From: Myxococcales bacterium
Lineage (GTDB): Bacteria; Myxococcota; Myxococcia; Myxococcales; Anaeromyxobacteraceae
Length of the DNA stretch: 15,490 nt
Direction of reading: 5' to 3'
Assembly (NCBI GenBank): GCA_021784995.1
Contig: JAJYHA010000206.1
Coordinates: 1 to 15,490, forward strand
Of the stretch, positions 1-7,327 are shown piece after piece; the stretch's first letter is position 1; every line of letters begins with the position of its first letter. The position numbers and the translations under genes are program-made. The notes below the pieces were generated by a model. It made no database searches and was not told the origin of the DNA. It saw only the letters and a program-made list of their open reading frames with translations.

Positions 1-612
1 GCGCCCGCGGCGCCGCCCGCGCGCGAGCTCCCGGCCGCGCCGTCGCTGCCGGCGGTCTCCATCCATCCCCTCTACCGGCGCGGGCTCGAGGAGGGGAGCC
101 TCGAGCGGCGCTGGGCGATCGTGACCGACAACCTGGCCGAGGGCGTCTCGCCCCGCAGGCAGCTCGAGTTCCTGGCGCCGGCGCGCCCGTTCTCGGTCGC
201 CCGGCGCGGTGACGCGACGGTCATCGCGCCCGAGGCCTACCACCGGTACGACGCCTTCGCCGACGCGGTGGCCTCGGTGGACGCCCCGATGCTCCTCGCC
301 GTCTACAGGAGCCTGCACGCGGCGCTGGAGGCGGCCTACCGGGAGCTCGGCTACCCGGGCGCGTCGCTCGACGCGGTCACGGCCCGGGCCCTGCGCCGGC
401 TCGTCGCCGCGCCGGTGCGCGACGGCGACGTGGCGGTCGAGAACGTGAAGGGCAGCTACCTCTTCGCCGATCCGCGCCTGGAGGAGCTCGGGGCCGTCGA
501 GAAGCACCTGCTGAGGATGGGACCTCGCAACGAGCGGCTCGTCCAGGCCAAGGCGCGCGAGCTGCTGGCCGGGCTCGCGCCGCCGAGCGCGGCGCCGCCG
601 GCGCGCCCGTGA
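1..612 (+). CDS. DUF3014 domain protein, 3' part
   Basis: The frame is open from base 1 to the TGA at 610-612, so the true start lies upstream of the window; the GTG at 121 is internal to the conserved domain. The visible part begins with an Ala/Pro-rich stretch, typical of a linker after an N-terminal membrane anchor. It then shows the hallmarks of DUF3014 as I recall the family: an HPL motif, a segment VTDNLAEG followed by PRRQ, a YHRYD segment, an A-x-YRELGYP segment and near the end LLRMGPRNERLVQAKARELL. DUF3014 proteins are of unknown function and are usually anchored in the cell envelope. The gene converges on the aminotransferase with 30 bases between the stops and no evident terminator. 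Family assignment is from recalled motif pattern; nothing supports a specific role. Confidence 0.8.
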   Translation, partial: APAAPPARELPAAPSLPAVSIHPLYRRGLEEGSLERRWAIVTDNLAEGVSPRRQLEFLAPARPFSVARRGDATVIAPEAYHRYDAFADAVASVDAPMLLAVYRSLHAALEAAYRELGYPGASLDAVTARALRRLVAAPVRDGDVAVENVKGSYLFADPRLEELGAVEKHLLRMGPRNERLVQAKARELLAGLAPPSAAPPARP

Positions 613-642
613 TCCGGCCGGTCCCGGCGGGCGGCGGCGGGT

Positions 643-1980
643 CTACCGCACCGCCCGGTCGGTGATCTCCAGGCCGCGATCGATGATCGCGAACGCCTCG
701 CGCAGCTCGGCCTCGGTGATGGTGAGGGGCGGGTTGGTGAAGAAGTAGTTCCACCGCACCATCGTGTAGAGCCCCTCCTGCCGGAAGAAGCGCGCGAGCG
801 CCGCCATCTCGTCGGAGGTGCCGTTGAAGGGCGCCATCGGCTCGCGGGAGGCGCGGTCGCGCACCAGCTCGATGGCGCCGAAGAGGCCGATCGAGCGCAC
901 CGCGCCGACGGATGGGTGGCGCGCCGCCAGCTCCTCCATGAGGCGCCGCATCACGTCGCCCATCGCGCGCGCCCGCTCGATCAGGTGGTCCTCCTCGTAG
1001 ACCCGGATCGTCGCCAGGGCCGCCGCGCAGCCGACCGGGTGGCTGTTGTACGTCAGGCCGCCGTAGAACACCCGATCGCGGAAGTGCTCGGCGATCGCGC
1101 GCCGCATCCCGACCGCGCCGAGCGGCACGTAGGAGGAGGTGAGCCCCTTCGCCATCGTGATCAGGTCGGGGACCACCTTCCAGTGGTCCACCGCGAACCA
1201 CTGCCCGGTCCGGCCGAAGCCCGCCATCACCTCGTCGCAGATCATCAGGATGCCGTACTTCGTGCAGAGCGCGCGGACGCCCTCCAGGTACCCCGCGGGC
1301 GGCACCAGGATGCCGTTGGTGCCGGTGACGGTCTCGAGGATGAACCCGGCGATGGTCTGCGGCCCCTCGAGCTGGATCGTCTCCTCGAGGAGCGCCAGCG
1401 CCGCCGGGGCGTCGTCCCAGCCGCGCGCGATGCCGTGGTAGGGATCGAGCACGTGCACGATCCCCGGCGCGCCCGGCTCGGCGCCCCAGCGGCGTGGATC
1501 GCCGGTGAGCGTCAGCGCGCCGGCCGTGGCGCCGTGGTAGGAGCGGTAGCGGGCCAGGATCTTCTGGCGGCCGGTGTACTGGCGCGCCAGCTTGACGGCG
1601 TTCTCGTTCGCCTCGGACCCGCCGTTCGTGAAGAAGAAGACGTCGATGTCGCCCGGGGCGATCTCCGCCAGCTTCGCCCCCAGCCGCGCGCGGGGCGCGG
1701 TGGCCATGAAGGGGTTGGCGTACGCCAGCGTCGCGACCTGCTCCTGGATCGCTCGCACCACCCGCGCGTCGCCGTGCCCGATGTTCACGGACATGAGCTG
1801 GCTGTTGAAGTCGATGAACCGCTTGCCCTCGGGCGTCCAGAAGTGGACGCCCTGGGCGCGCGCCACCGGGATGGGGTCGACCTTCGACTGCGCCGACCAC
1901 TCGAAGAGCGTGTGCGCGCGGGTGAGGGCGACGATCTGGTCGCCGGTGAGCGGAGTGTCGTCGAAGCGGCCGCTGTCCAT
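643..1980 (-). CDS. class III PLP-dependent aminotransferase
   Basis: This 445-residue protein is a fold-type I, class III (omega) aminotransferase that moves an amino group from a terminal or primary amine to a keto acid such as pyruvate, in the cytoplasm. Visible landmarks are FFFTNGGSEANENAVK near 115-130 (cofactor phosphate cup), RSYHGATAGALTLTGDPRRW at 146-165, the PLP-ring aspartate in ICDEVMAGFGRTG (D249) and the Schiff-base lysine in TMAKGLTSSYVPLGAV (K278). The SYHGATAGALTLTGDPRRW block and overall pattern resemble taurine-pyruvate and beta-alanine/omega-amino-acid transaminases, but substrate cannot be fixed. I chose the ATG at 1978-1980. The frame continues 26 codons upstream to 2058, but that extension is low-complexity and runs into the A/T-rich operator-like island. 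The gene is divergent from the PuuR-like regulator, which suggests it is a target of that regulator. Its leader has an unusual G8 run four bases before the start. Confidence 0.9.
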   Translation of the reverse strand: MDSGRFDDTPLTGDQIVALTRAHTLFEWSAQSKVDPIPVARAQGVHFWTPEGKRFIDFNSQLMSVNIGHGDARVVRAIQEQVATLAYANPFMATAPRARLGAKLAEIAPGDIDVFFFTNGGSEANENAVKLARQYTGRQKILARYRSYHGATAGALTLTGDPRRWGAEPGAPGIVHVLDPYHGIARGWDDAPAALALLEETIQLEGPQTIAGFILETVTGTNGILVPPAGYLEGVRALCTKYGILMICDEVMAGFGRTGQWFAVDHWKVVPDLITMAKGLTSSYVPLGAVGMRRAIAEHFRDRVFYGGLTYNSHPVGCAAALATIRVYEEDHLIERARAMGDVMRRLMEELAARHPSVGAVRSIGLFGAIELVRDRASREPMAPFNGTSDEMAALARFFRQEGLYTMVRWNYFFTNPPLTITEAELREAFAIIDRGLEITDRAVR

Positions 1981-1984
1981 GGAG

Positions 1985-2010
1985 CCCCCCCCGGAGCGGG
2001 CGGCCCCCCC
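1985..2010 (-). promoter_or_regulatory. two G runs in the aminotransferase leader
   Basis: On the + strand there are eight consecutive C at 1985-1992 and seven at 2004-2010, so the leftward mRNA carries G7 and then G8, with the second run ending four bases before the ATG at 1980. The G8 run sits where a Shine-Dalgarno sequence should be, and no cleaner AGGAGG is present. Such runs can slip during replication, changing spacing, or can form G-rich structures in RNA. Any effect on expression is inference. Confidence 0.4.
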
Positions 2011-2040
2011 GGACCGCGCGCGGAGCGCCACGGTAGCGGT

Positions 2041-2058
2041 GTCCAATATTGTAATCAA
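2041..2058. promoter_or_regulatory. A/T-rich island with TATTGTA; candidate operator or promoter
   Basis: Within a very GC-rich gap, 2041-2058 reads GTCCAATATTGTAATCAA. It contains the 8-base palindrome CAATATTG and the heptamer TATTGTA (2047-2053). Read leftward it gives TACAAT, a good -10 hexamer, about 65-70 bases before the aminotransferase ATG. The same heptamer recurs in the same orientation at 2165-2171 just before the regulator gene. The likely meaning is a binding site of the divergently encoded XRE-cupin regulator overlapping the aminotransferase promoter. The repeat is seen directly; the protein bound is inferred. Confidence 0.45.
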
Positions 2059-2158
2059 GGCCGGCGCCCCGAAGGGGATCGACGCGCTGCGCCGGCCCGG
2101 AAACCGGCCTGGACGTGGAGCGGCGCGCCGGCGCTTGGCGCTGTCCTTCCCGTCTCGT

Positions 2159-2175
2159 TCAGTTTATTGTACACG
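2159..2175. promoter_or_regulatory. second TATTGTA island; candidate operator or promoter of the rightward operon
   Basis: The stretch TTCAGTTTATTGTACAC is the only other A/T-rich patch in the divergent gap. It holds TATTGTA at 2165-2171 overlapping the palindrome TGTACA, and ends about 34 bases before the regulator ATG at 2209. TATTGT is an acceptable -10-like hexamer, but no convincing -35 at 17 bases spacing was found, so a promoter call is weaker than the repeat itself. Autoregulation by the XRE-cupin protein through the paired sites, 118 bases apart, is the simplest reading. Confidence 0.4.
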
Positions 2176-2208
2176 CCTGTCGGGCGGCAGCTGGCGCCGA
2201 GGACTCCG

Positions 2209-2832
2209 ATGCCCTCTCCCGCAGCGCGAGGCACACGCCGTCCCGCCCGTCCCCGTGACGCGGCCGAGGCGCCGCCGCGCGCCGGCGCCCTCGACATCGG
2301 GGCGCGCCTGCGCGCCATCCGGGACGCGCACGGCCTCTCGCAGCGCTCGCTCGCCCGCCGCGCCGGGGTCACCAACGGCATCATCTCGCTGATCGAGCAG
2401 AACCGCAGCAGCCCGTCCGTCGCCACCCTGAAGAAGATCCTCGACGGGATCCCCATGTCGCTGGCCGACTTCTTCGGCGCGGGCCAGGCCGTGACCCGCC
2501 AGAAGTTCTACCGCGCCGGGGAGCTGGTCGAGATCGGCGGCGGGCTCATCTCGTACCGCCAGGTGGGCGGGAACCTGGCCGGTCACGCGATGCAGATCCT
2601 CCACGAGCGGATCGAGCCGGGCGCGGACACCGGGCCCGGGCGCTTCCGCCACGACGCCGAGGAGGGCGGCGTCGTGATCCGCGGCGCCGTCGAGCTCACG
2701 GTCGGCGCGGAGCGGCGCGTGCTGCAGGCCGGTGACGCCTATTACTTCGACAGCCGGATCCCCCACCGCTTCCGCAACCTCGGCGGCGAGGTCTGCGAGA
2801 TCGTGAGCGCCTGCACCCCGCCGTCGTTCTGA
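2209..2832 (+). CDS. XRE-cupin transcriptional regulator, PuuR-like
   Basis: This 207-residue DNA-binding regulator has an N-terminal helix-turn-helix of the XRE/Cro type (about 30-85, with GLSQRSLARRAGVTNGIISLIEQNRSSPSVATLKKIL) and a C-terminal cupin ligand-sensing domain (about 125-205, with GGVVIRGAVELTVG and PHRFRN). The C-terminal end, IVSACTPPSF, closely matches the end of E. coli PuuR as I recall it, the repressor of putrescine catabolism, and overall length is alike. Residues 1-28 are a basic, Ala/Pro-rich extension. The start is the ATG at 2209, preceded by GAGGA at 2199-2203; the frame is open far upstream, but that part is antisense to the aminotransferase. It is divergent from the aminotransferase and 34 bases ahead of the transporter genes, so it most likely controls both. 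The ligand is unknown; a polyamine or amino acid is a family-based guess. Confidence 0.88.
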   Translation: MPSPAARGTRRPARPRDAAEAPPRAGALDIGARLRAIRDAHGLSQRSLARRAGVTNGIISLIEQNRSSPSVATLKKILDGIPMSLADFFGAGQAVTRQKFYRAGELVEIGGGLISYRQVGGNLAGHAMQILHERIEPGADTGPGRFRHDAEEGGVVIRGAVELTVGAERRVLQAGDAYYFDSRIPHRFRNLGGEVCEIVSACTPPSF

Positions 2833-2866
2833 CGCAGCTCCGCAGTCCCACGATGGAGGTGACGCG

Positions 2867-4087
2867 ATGACGATGAAGAGAAGGTCGTTCCTGAAGGGCG
2901 CCCTCGCCGTCTCCGCGGGCGCCGTGCTTCCGCTCGCGGGCCGCCGCGCGTACGCCGCGGGGGGGAAGGACTTCGTGCTCGTGCCCACCTGCTCCCTCTC
3001 CGGCGCCTTCGCCGAGTACGGCAAGTTCGACGAGATGGGCACGCGCCTGGCCGTGGCCGCCGCGGGCGGCAAGGTCCTGGGACGGGAGATCACGCTCTTC
3101 ACCGTCGACACCGAGGGGAACGCGGGGAAGGCGGTGCGCAAGGTGAAGGAGGTCATCGAGCAGCGAGGCGCCCGGTTCTTCAACGGCGGGACGCTCTCGT
3201 CGACCGGGCTGGCCATCGGCAAGGAGGCGGCCAAGGTCGGCGGGGTCTACTTCACCACGGTCGGGGCGGACGAGGTGACCGGGACCGAGTGCAACCGGTC
3301 GACGTTTCGCTGGTCGGTGCCGACGTACGGCGCCATCGAGCAGACCGTCCGCCCCTTCGTCGAGCGGAACCCGAAGGCGAGGCGCTGGTACACGATCACG
3401 CCCGAGTACGTCTTCGGAGAGGCGCTGCTCCGGAACGCCAAGGCCATCTTCCAGGAGAAGGGCCTCGAGCACGTCGGCAACAGCTACCACTCGCTGCAGG
3501 AGAAGGAGTTCTCGGGTCACCTCACCACCGCGATGGCGCAGCGGCCCGACGTCCTCCTGATCCTCAACTTCGGCGAGCAGTCCTCCGACACGCTGCGCCA
3601 GGCCGCCAGCTTCGGCATGAAGAGCCACGCGCAGATCCTCCTCGCGTGGAGCGCCGGCCTGGAGCAGTTCCGGTCGCTGGGCCCGGACGTGCTGGAGGGC
3701 ACCTGGCTCGGCGCCCAGTACTGGCACCAGGTGCAGACGCCGGGCAACGCGGCCCTGGTGAAGCTCTGCCGGGAGCGGTACGGCATCAACCCGCCGTACC
3801 CGCTGGCGGGCAACTACGCCGGCGCCAAGCTCATCCTCGACGCGGTGGCCGCGGCCGGCACCGACGATCCCGCGGCCGTCATCGCGAAGCTGGAGGGGCG
3901 CCGGTTCGAGGGCCCGACCGGGCCGGAGGAGGTCCGCGCCTTCGATCACCAGGTGATCAAGGACTACTACCTGCTGCGCGGCAAGGCGGCGTCGGCGATG
4001 AGGGACCGGGACGACTTCGCCGACGTCGTGAGCTCCGGCAAGTCGTTCGTCACGCGGCAGCAGTCCCTCTGCAAGATGACGGCGTGA
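2867..4087 (+). CDS. ABC transporter substrate-binding protein, Liv/amide type
   Basis: This 406-residue periplasmic binding protein belongs to the type I family (Peripla_BP_6, LivJ/AmiC-like) that delivers amino acids, amides or urea-like ligands to a Liv-type importer. The N-terminus is a Tat signal: MKRRSFLKGALAVSAG has the twin arginines R5-R6, then a hydrophobic stretch, with likely cleavage after AYA at residue 30. The mature part begins with the typical PTCSLSGAFAEYG ligand-loop region and has the ARFFNGGTLSSTGLAI and YVFGEALL segments of the second strand-helix units. GGAGGTGA at 2855-2862 supports the ATG at 2867 over the in-frame ATG at 2873. LivH follows after 10 bases. Two cysteines (in PTCSLSG and TECNRS) are visible in the mature protein. 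Tat rather than Sec export implies folding before export. The ligand cannot be read from sequence. Confidence 0.9.
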   Translation: MTMKRRSFLKGALAVSAGAVLPLAGRRAYAAGGKDFVLVPTCSLSGAFAEYGKFDEMGTRLAVAAAGGKVLGREITLFTVDTEGNAGKAVRKVKEVIEQRGARFFNGGTLSSTGLAIGKEAAKVGGVYFTTVGADEVTGTECNRSTFRWSVPTYGAIEQTVRPFVERNPKARRWYTITPEYVFGEALLRNAKAIFQEKGLEHVGNSYHSLQEKEFSGHLTTAMAQRPDVLLILNFGEQSSDTLRQAASFGMKSHAQILLAWSAGLEQFRSLGPDVLEGTWLGAQYWHQVQTPGNAALVKLCRERYGINPPYPLAGNYAGAKLILDAVAAAGTDDPAAVIAKLEGRRFEGPTGPEEVRAFDHQVIKDYYLLRGKAASAMRDRDDFADVVSSGKSFVTRQQSLCKMTA

Positions 4088-4097
4088 GCGGGCGCGG

Positions 4098-4955
4098 ATG
4101 GCGCTCTACCTGTTCCAGGTCCTGAACGGCGTCGGCCTCGGGATGATCTACTTCCTGATGGCCCTGGGGCTCACCGTCATCTTCGGCCTGCTGCACTTCG
4201 TGAACTTCGCGCACGGCGCCTTCTTCCTGCTCGGAGCCTACTTCTGCTGGCAGGTGGGGGCGGTGACCGGGAGCTTCTGGGTGGCGCTCCTCGTCGCGCC
4301 CCTGCTGGTGGGCGCCCTGGCCTGGATCGCCGAGCGGGTGCTCATCCACCGCGTGTACCGCCTGCCCCACACCTTCCACATCCTCGTGACGCTGGGCGTG
4401 GCGCTCGTGATCCAGGAGGCGGCCATCCTGGCGTGGGGGCTGGTGGGGAAGTCCGTGCCGACGCCGCCGGCGCTCCAGGGCGTGGTCCTGGTCGGGCCCT
4501 TCGCCTACCCCACCTACCGGATCTTCGTCATCGCCTTCGCGGCCGCGCTCGCGGTGGTGCTGTGGTACGCGCTGGAGCGGACGCGCTTCGGGGCGCTGGT
4601 GCGGGCCGGGAGCGAGAACGGGCAGATGGTGGCGCTGCTCGGCGTGGACGTCTACCGCCTGTTCGCCGTCACCTTCGCGCTGGGCGCCGCGCTGGCCGGG
4701 GTGGCCGGCGTGCTGGCCGGGCCGCTGCACGGCGCGCAGCCGTTCATGGGCGCCGACGCGCTGGGGATCGCCTTCGTGGTGGTCGTGGTGGGCGGGATGG
4801 GCAGCTTCTCCGGGGCGCTCCTGGGCGGGCTGCTGGTCGGGCTCGTGCAGGCCCTCACCAGCAGCTTCTGGCCCCAGGGCGCCCACATCATGATCTACGG
4901 GGCGATGGCGGTGGTGATCCTCCTGCGTCCGCACGGGCTGCTGGGGAGGGCCTGA
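4098..4955 (+). CDS. livH: branched-chain amino acid ABC transporter permease, LivH type
   Basis: This 285-residue inner-membrane permease of the LivH family is almost entirely hydrophobic, with about eight membrane spans. It begins LFQVLNGVGLGMIYFLMALGLTVIFGLLHFVNFAHGAFFLLGAY, the classic LivH N-terminus, and has the conserved VRAGSENGQMVALLGVDVYRLFAVTFALGAALAGVAGVLAGPL block near 170-210, which holds the coupling loop contacted by the ATPases. It also has the late GGMGSFSGALLGGLLVG motif. Length is normal for the family. It partners with LivM to form the pore for the ligand brought by the preceding binding protein. The stop TGA at 4953-4955 abuts the GTG start of livM with no gap, which suggests translational coupling. 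The Shine-Dalgarno before the ATG at 4098 is weak. Confidence 0.92.
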   Translation: MALYLFQVLNGVGLGMIYFLMALGLTVIFGLLHFVNFAHGAFFLLGAYFCWQVGAVTGSFWVALLVAPLLVGALAWIAERVLIHRVYRLPHTFHILVTLGVALVIQEAAILAWGLVGKSVPTPPALQGVVLVGPFAYPTYRIFVIAFAAALAVVLWYALERTRFGALVRAGSENGQMVALLGVDVYRLFAVTFALGAALAGVAGVLAGPLHGAQPFMGADALGIAFVVVVVGGMGSFSGALLGGLLVGLVQALTSSFWPQGAHIMIYGAMAVVILLRPHGLLGRA

Positions 4956-5957
4956 GTGGCGATCCGCCGCGCCGACCGGCTCGCCACCGCCGCCGCGGTG
5001 GCCGTGACGATCGCGCTGCCGATCGCGCTGCCGTCCGCCTCGCTCGCGTCGGAGGTGCTGGTCTTCGGGATCGCGGCGATGAGCTGCAACCTGCTCCTCG
5101 GCTACACCGGGCTGCTCTCGTTCGGCCAGGGGGCCTTCTTCGGGATCGGCGCCTACGCCGCCAGCCTGGCGCTCCTGCACGCGCGGGTGGGCGTCGTCAC
5201 CAGCCTGGCGGTGGCGCTGGCGGCGGGCGGAGGGGTGGCGGTGCTCGTCGGGGCGCTCGCCATCCGCCGCCGCGGCATCTACTTCGTGATGCTCACGCTG
5301 GCGTTCGCGCAGATGGCCTACTTCGTCGCGTCCACGGCGCGGGCGGTGACCGGCGGCGAGAACGGGCTGCTCGACGTCCCCCGCCCGCCGATCGCGCTCC
5401 TCGGCGTGACCGTGTCGACGCTGCGGGGCAGCACGCGCTTCTACGGGCTGGTGGCCGTCGTCTTCCTCCTCGCCTTCGCGCTCCTGCAGCGCGTGGTGCG
5501 CTCGCCCTTCGGCAGCACGCTGCTCGCCATCCGCGAGAACGAGGAGCGCGCCACCGCGCTGGGCTACGACACGCGGCGCTTCAAGATCGCGGCCTTCGCC
5601 CTGGCGGGCGCGCTGACCGCCGTGGCGGGGGCCCTCTACGCGCTCTCCCTGCAGTTCTCGCCCATCAGCAACATCGAGTACGCCATGAGCGAGCAGATCC
5701 TGATCGCCACCATCATCGGCGGGACGGGATCGTTCCTCGGCTCGCTGCTCGGGGCCGGGTTCACGGTGATCGTCGGCGACCTGCTGTCCGCCGTGTGGCC
5801 CCGCTGGATGCTGCTCATGGGCCTGCTGCTGATCGCGAGCGTGATCTTCCTGCGCGGCGGGCTGTGGGGCGGCCTGACGGCGCTGGCGCGGCGCGCGCCC
5901 GGCGCGGGCCGGGGACGGAGCGGGGAGGAGGCGCGGCGTGCCGCCCGGGACCGCTGA
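4956..5957 (+). CDS. livM: branched-chain amino acid ABC transporter permease, LivM type
   Basis: This 333-residue second permease subunit of the Liv-type importer has multiple membrane spans. Family landmarks are MSCNLLLGYTGLLSFGQGAFFGIGAYAA near 40-65, RRRGIYFVMLTLAFAQM near 103-119, the coupling-loop block RENEERATALGYDTRRFKIAAFALAGALTAVAGALYAL near 190-230, and IIGGTGSFLGSLLGAGF near 250-266. Translation starts at a GTG directly after the livH stop. The last 25 or so residues form a basic, Ala/Gly/Arg-rich cytoplasmic tail whose coding overlaps the first 20 bases of livG. The tail is not conserved in the family as I know it and may be an outcome of the overlap. Confidence 0.92.
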   Translation: MAIRRADRLATAAAVAVTIALPIALPSASLASEVLVFGIAAMSCNLLLGYTGLLSFGQGAFFGIGAYAASLALLHARVGVVTSLAVALAAGGGVAVLVGALAIRRRGIYFVMLTLAFAQMAYFVASTARAVTGGENGLLDVPRPPIALLGVTVSTLRGSTRFYGLVAVVFLLAFALLQRVVRSPFGSTLLAIRENEERATALGYDTRRFKIAAFALAGALTAVAGALYALSLQFSPISNIEYAMSEQILIATIIGGTGSFLGSLLGAGFTVIVGDLLSAVWPRWMLLMGLLLIASVIFLRGGLWGGLTALARRAPGAGRGRSGEEARRAARDR

Positions 5958-6720
5958 CCGCCCCCTCCTCGAGGTGTCGGGGCTCCGCATGAGCTACGGC
6001 CGGTTCGCCGCGCTCGCCGGCGTCGACCTCAGGGTGCGCCCCCGGACCATCCACTCCGTGATCGGCCCCAACGGGGCCGGCAAGACCACGCTCTTCCACT
6101 GCGTCACCGGCACGCGGCACCCGACGGCCGGGCGGGTGACGTTCGACGGCGCCGACGTGACGCGTCTGGCGAGCCACCGCCGGACCGCCATCGGGATGGC
6201 CCGCTCGTTCCAGATCACGAGCCTGTTCCAGGCGCTCACGGTGCGCGAGAACGTGCGGCTCGCAGTCCAGGCGCGGGCTGCCTGGTCGGTGGCGGACCTC
6301 TGGCGCCGGGCGGACGGGCGCGAGGAGACGCTGGCCGCGGCCGACGCCGTGCTGCGCCGGATCGGGCTGGACGGCCGGTCGGGCGCGCTGGCGGGCGAGC
6401 TGTCCCACGGGCAGCAGCGGATCCTGGAGGTCGGCCTGGCCATCGCCGCGCGCCCGCGGATGCTCTTCCTCGACGAGCCGACCTCCGGCATGGGCGTGGA
6501 GGACGTCCCGGCCATCACGGCGCTCGTGCGCGACCTCGCCCGCGAGCACACCATCCTCCTCATCGAGCACAACATGGGGATCGTGATGTCGATCAGCGAC
6601 CGGGTCACGGTGATGCACCAGGGCCGCGTGCTGGTGGAGGGCACGCCGGACGAGGTGCGGCGGGACCCGCGCGTGCGCGCGGCCTACCTCGGAGAGGACG
6701 TCGATGCTCGAGCTCCGTGA
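5938..6720 (+). CDS. livG: Liv-type ABC transporter ATP-binding protein, LivG
   Basis: This 260-residue cytoplasmic ATPase has all catalytic motifs: Walker A GPNGAGKT at 43-50, signature LSHGQQ at 155-160, Walker B MLFLDEP at 175-181 with the catalytic glutamate at 180, and the H-loop histidine in LLIEHNM (H211). The long helical insert between Walker A and signature and the LFQALTVRENV segment are typical of LivG. It starts at the GTG at 5938, inside the end of livM (20-base overlap); the start is not backed by a strong Shine-Dalgarno, so a start a few codons downstream is possible. It forms a heterodimer with LivF. Because LivF lacks its own signature here, only the site made from LivF Walker A and LivG signature would be complete. 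Confidence 0.92.
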   Translation: MPPGTADRPLLEVSGLRMSYGRFAALAGVDLRVRPRTIHSVIGPNGAGKTTLFHCVTGTRHPTAGRVTFDGADVTRLASHRRTAIGMARSFQITSLFQALTVRENVRLAVQARAAWSVADLWRRADGREETLAAADAVLRRIGLDGRSGALAGELSHGQQRILEVGLAIAARPRMLFLDEPTSGMGVEDVPAITALVRDLAREHTILLIEHNMGIVMSISDRVTVMHQGRVLVEGTPDEVRRDPRVRAAYLGEDVDARAP

Positions 6721-7327
6721 CGTCCACGCCTTCTACGACAAGAGCCACATCCTGACCGGGGTGTCGCTCGAGGTGGGCGCCGGCGAGCTGGTCACGCTGC
6801 TCGGGCGCAACGGCGCGGGGAAGAGCACCACCCTGAAGGCCATCCTGGGGGTGGTGCCGCCGCGCCGGGGCACGGTCCGGTTCGCGGGGGAGCTCGTCTC
6901 CGGCCTGGAGCCGTTCGCCATCGCCCGGCGCGGCCTGTGCCTGGTGCCGGAGGGCCGCGACGTGTTCGCCATCCTCACCGTCGAGGAGAACCTCCGCGTC
7001 GCGCAGCGCCGCGGCTCGCCCTGGACGATCGCCGACGTCTTCCGGATGTTCCCGAGATCGATGCTCCTGCTCGACGAGCCCACCGAAGGCCTCGCGCCGG
7101 TGATCGTGCAGGAGATCGTGGCGACGCTGCGCGACCTCCGGCGGAGCGGGATCCCGGTGCTGCTCGTCGAGCAGAACCTCCGCGTGTGCGAGCAGCTCGC
7201 CGACCGTCACTACGTCCTGGAGCAGGGCCGCATCGTGTACACGGGCACGCAGGCGGAGTTCGCCGCCGCGTCCGCCGTCAAGGACTGCTATCTCGCGCTC
7301 GACGCGCGAGGGGAGGCACGGGGATGA
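6704..7327 (+). CDS. livF: Liv-type ABC transporter ATP-binding protein LivF lacking the ABC signature
   Basis: This is clearly LivF: Walker A GRNGAGKST at 34-42, the family motif VPEGRDVFAILTVEENL at 81-97, Walker B LLLDEPTEGLAP at 121-132 with E125, and the LivF-type LLVEQN switch region at 153-158 (glutamine in place of histidine is normal here). Length is 207 residues against about 235 usual. Residues run DVFRMFPR (111-118) straight into SMLLLDEP. In E. coli LivF, as I recall it, 32 residues holding the MSGGEQQ signature and the following helix lie between FPR and LLLDEP; here there are two. That is an in-frame loss of about 90 bases near 7051-7060, with no stop or frameshift. The gene may be inactive, may work asymmetrically with intact LivG, or the assembly may have lost the bases. 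GGAGAGGA at 6691-6698 supports the ATG at 6704; the stop overlaps the next ATG. Confidence 0.88.
   Translation: MLELRDVHAFYDKSHILTGVSLEVGAGELVTLLGRNGAGKSTTLKAILGVVPPRRGTVRFAGELVSGLEPFAIARRGLCLVPEGRDVFAILTVEENLRVAQRRGSPWTIADVFRMFPRSMLLLDEPTEGLAPVIVQEIVATLRDLRRSGIPVLLVEQNLRVCEQLADRHYVLEQGRIVYTGTQAEFAAASAVKDCYLALDARGEARG

Noticed and set aside
1981..2058. N-terminal extension of the aminotransferase to the ATG at 2058
   Set aside because: The 26 added residues are low-complexity, outside the family fold, and would place coding sequence over the likely promoter/operator.
916..2208. Upstream extension of the XRE-cupin frame through the aminotransferase
   Set aside because: It is antisense to a clear enzyme gene; the ATG at 2209 has a good ribosome site and gives the normal family length.
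4050..5990. A 646-codon minus-strand frame opposite livH and livM
   Set aside because: Rich in His, Arg, Gln and Glu with no fold signature; a mirror of the codon usage of the permease genes.
5938..6720. LivG with an odd signature (LSHGQQ rather than LSGGQ)
   Set aside because: LivG proteins commonly have LSYGQQ or LSHGQQ, so this is normal for the family.
7040..7080. Explaining the LivF gap by a frameshift
   Set aside because: The frame is continuous and family-like on both sides and no signature-like peptide appears in other frames at the site, so the bases are absent rather than shifted.
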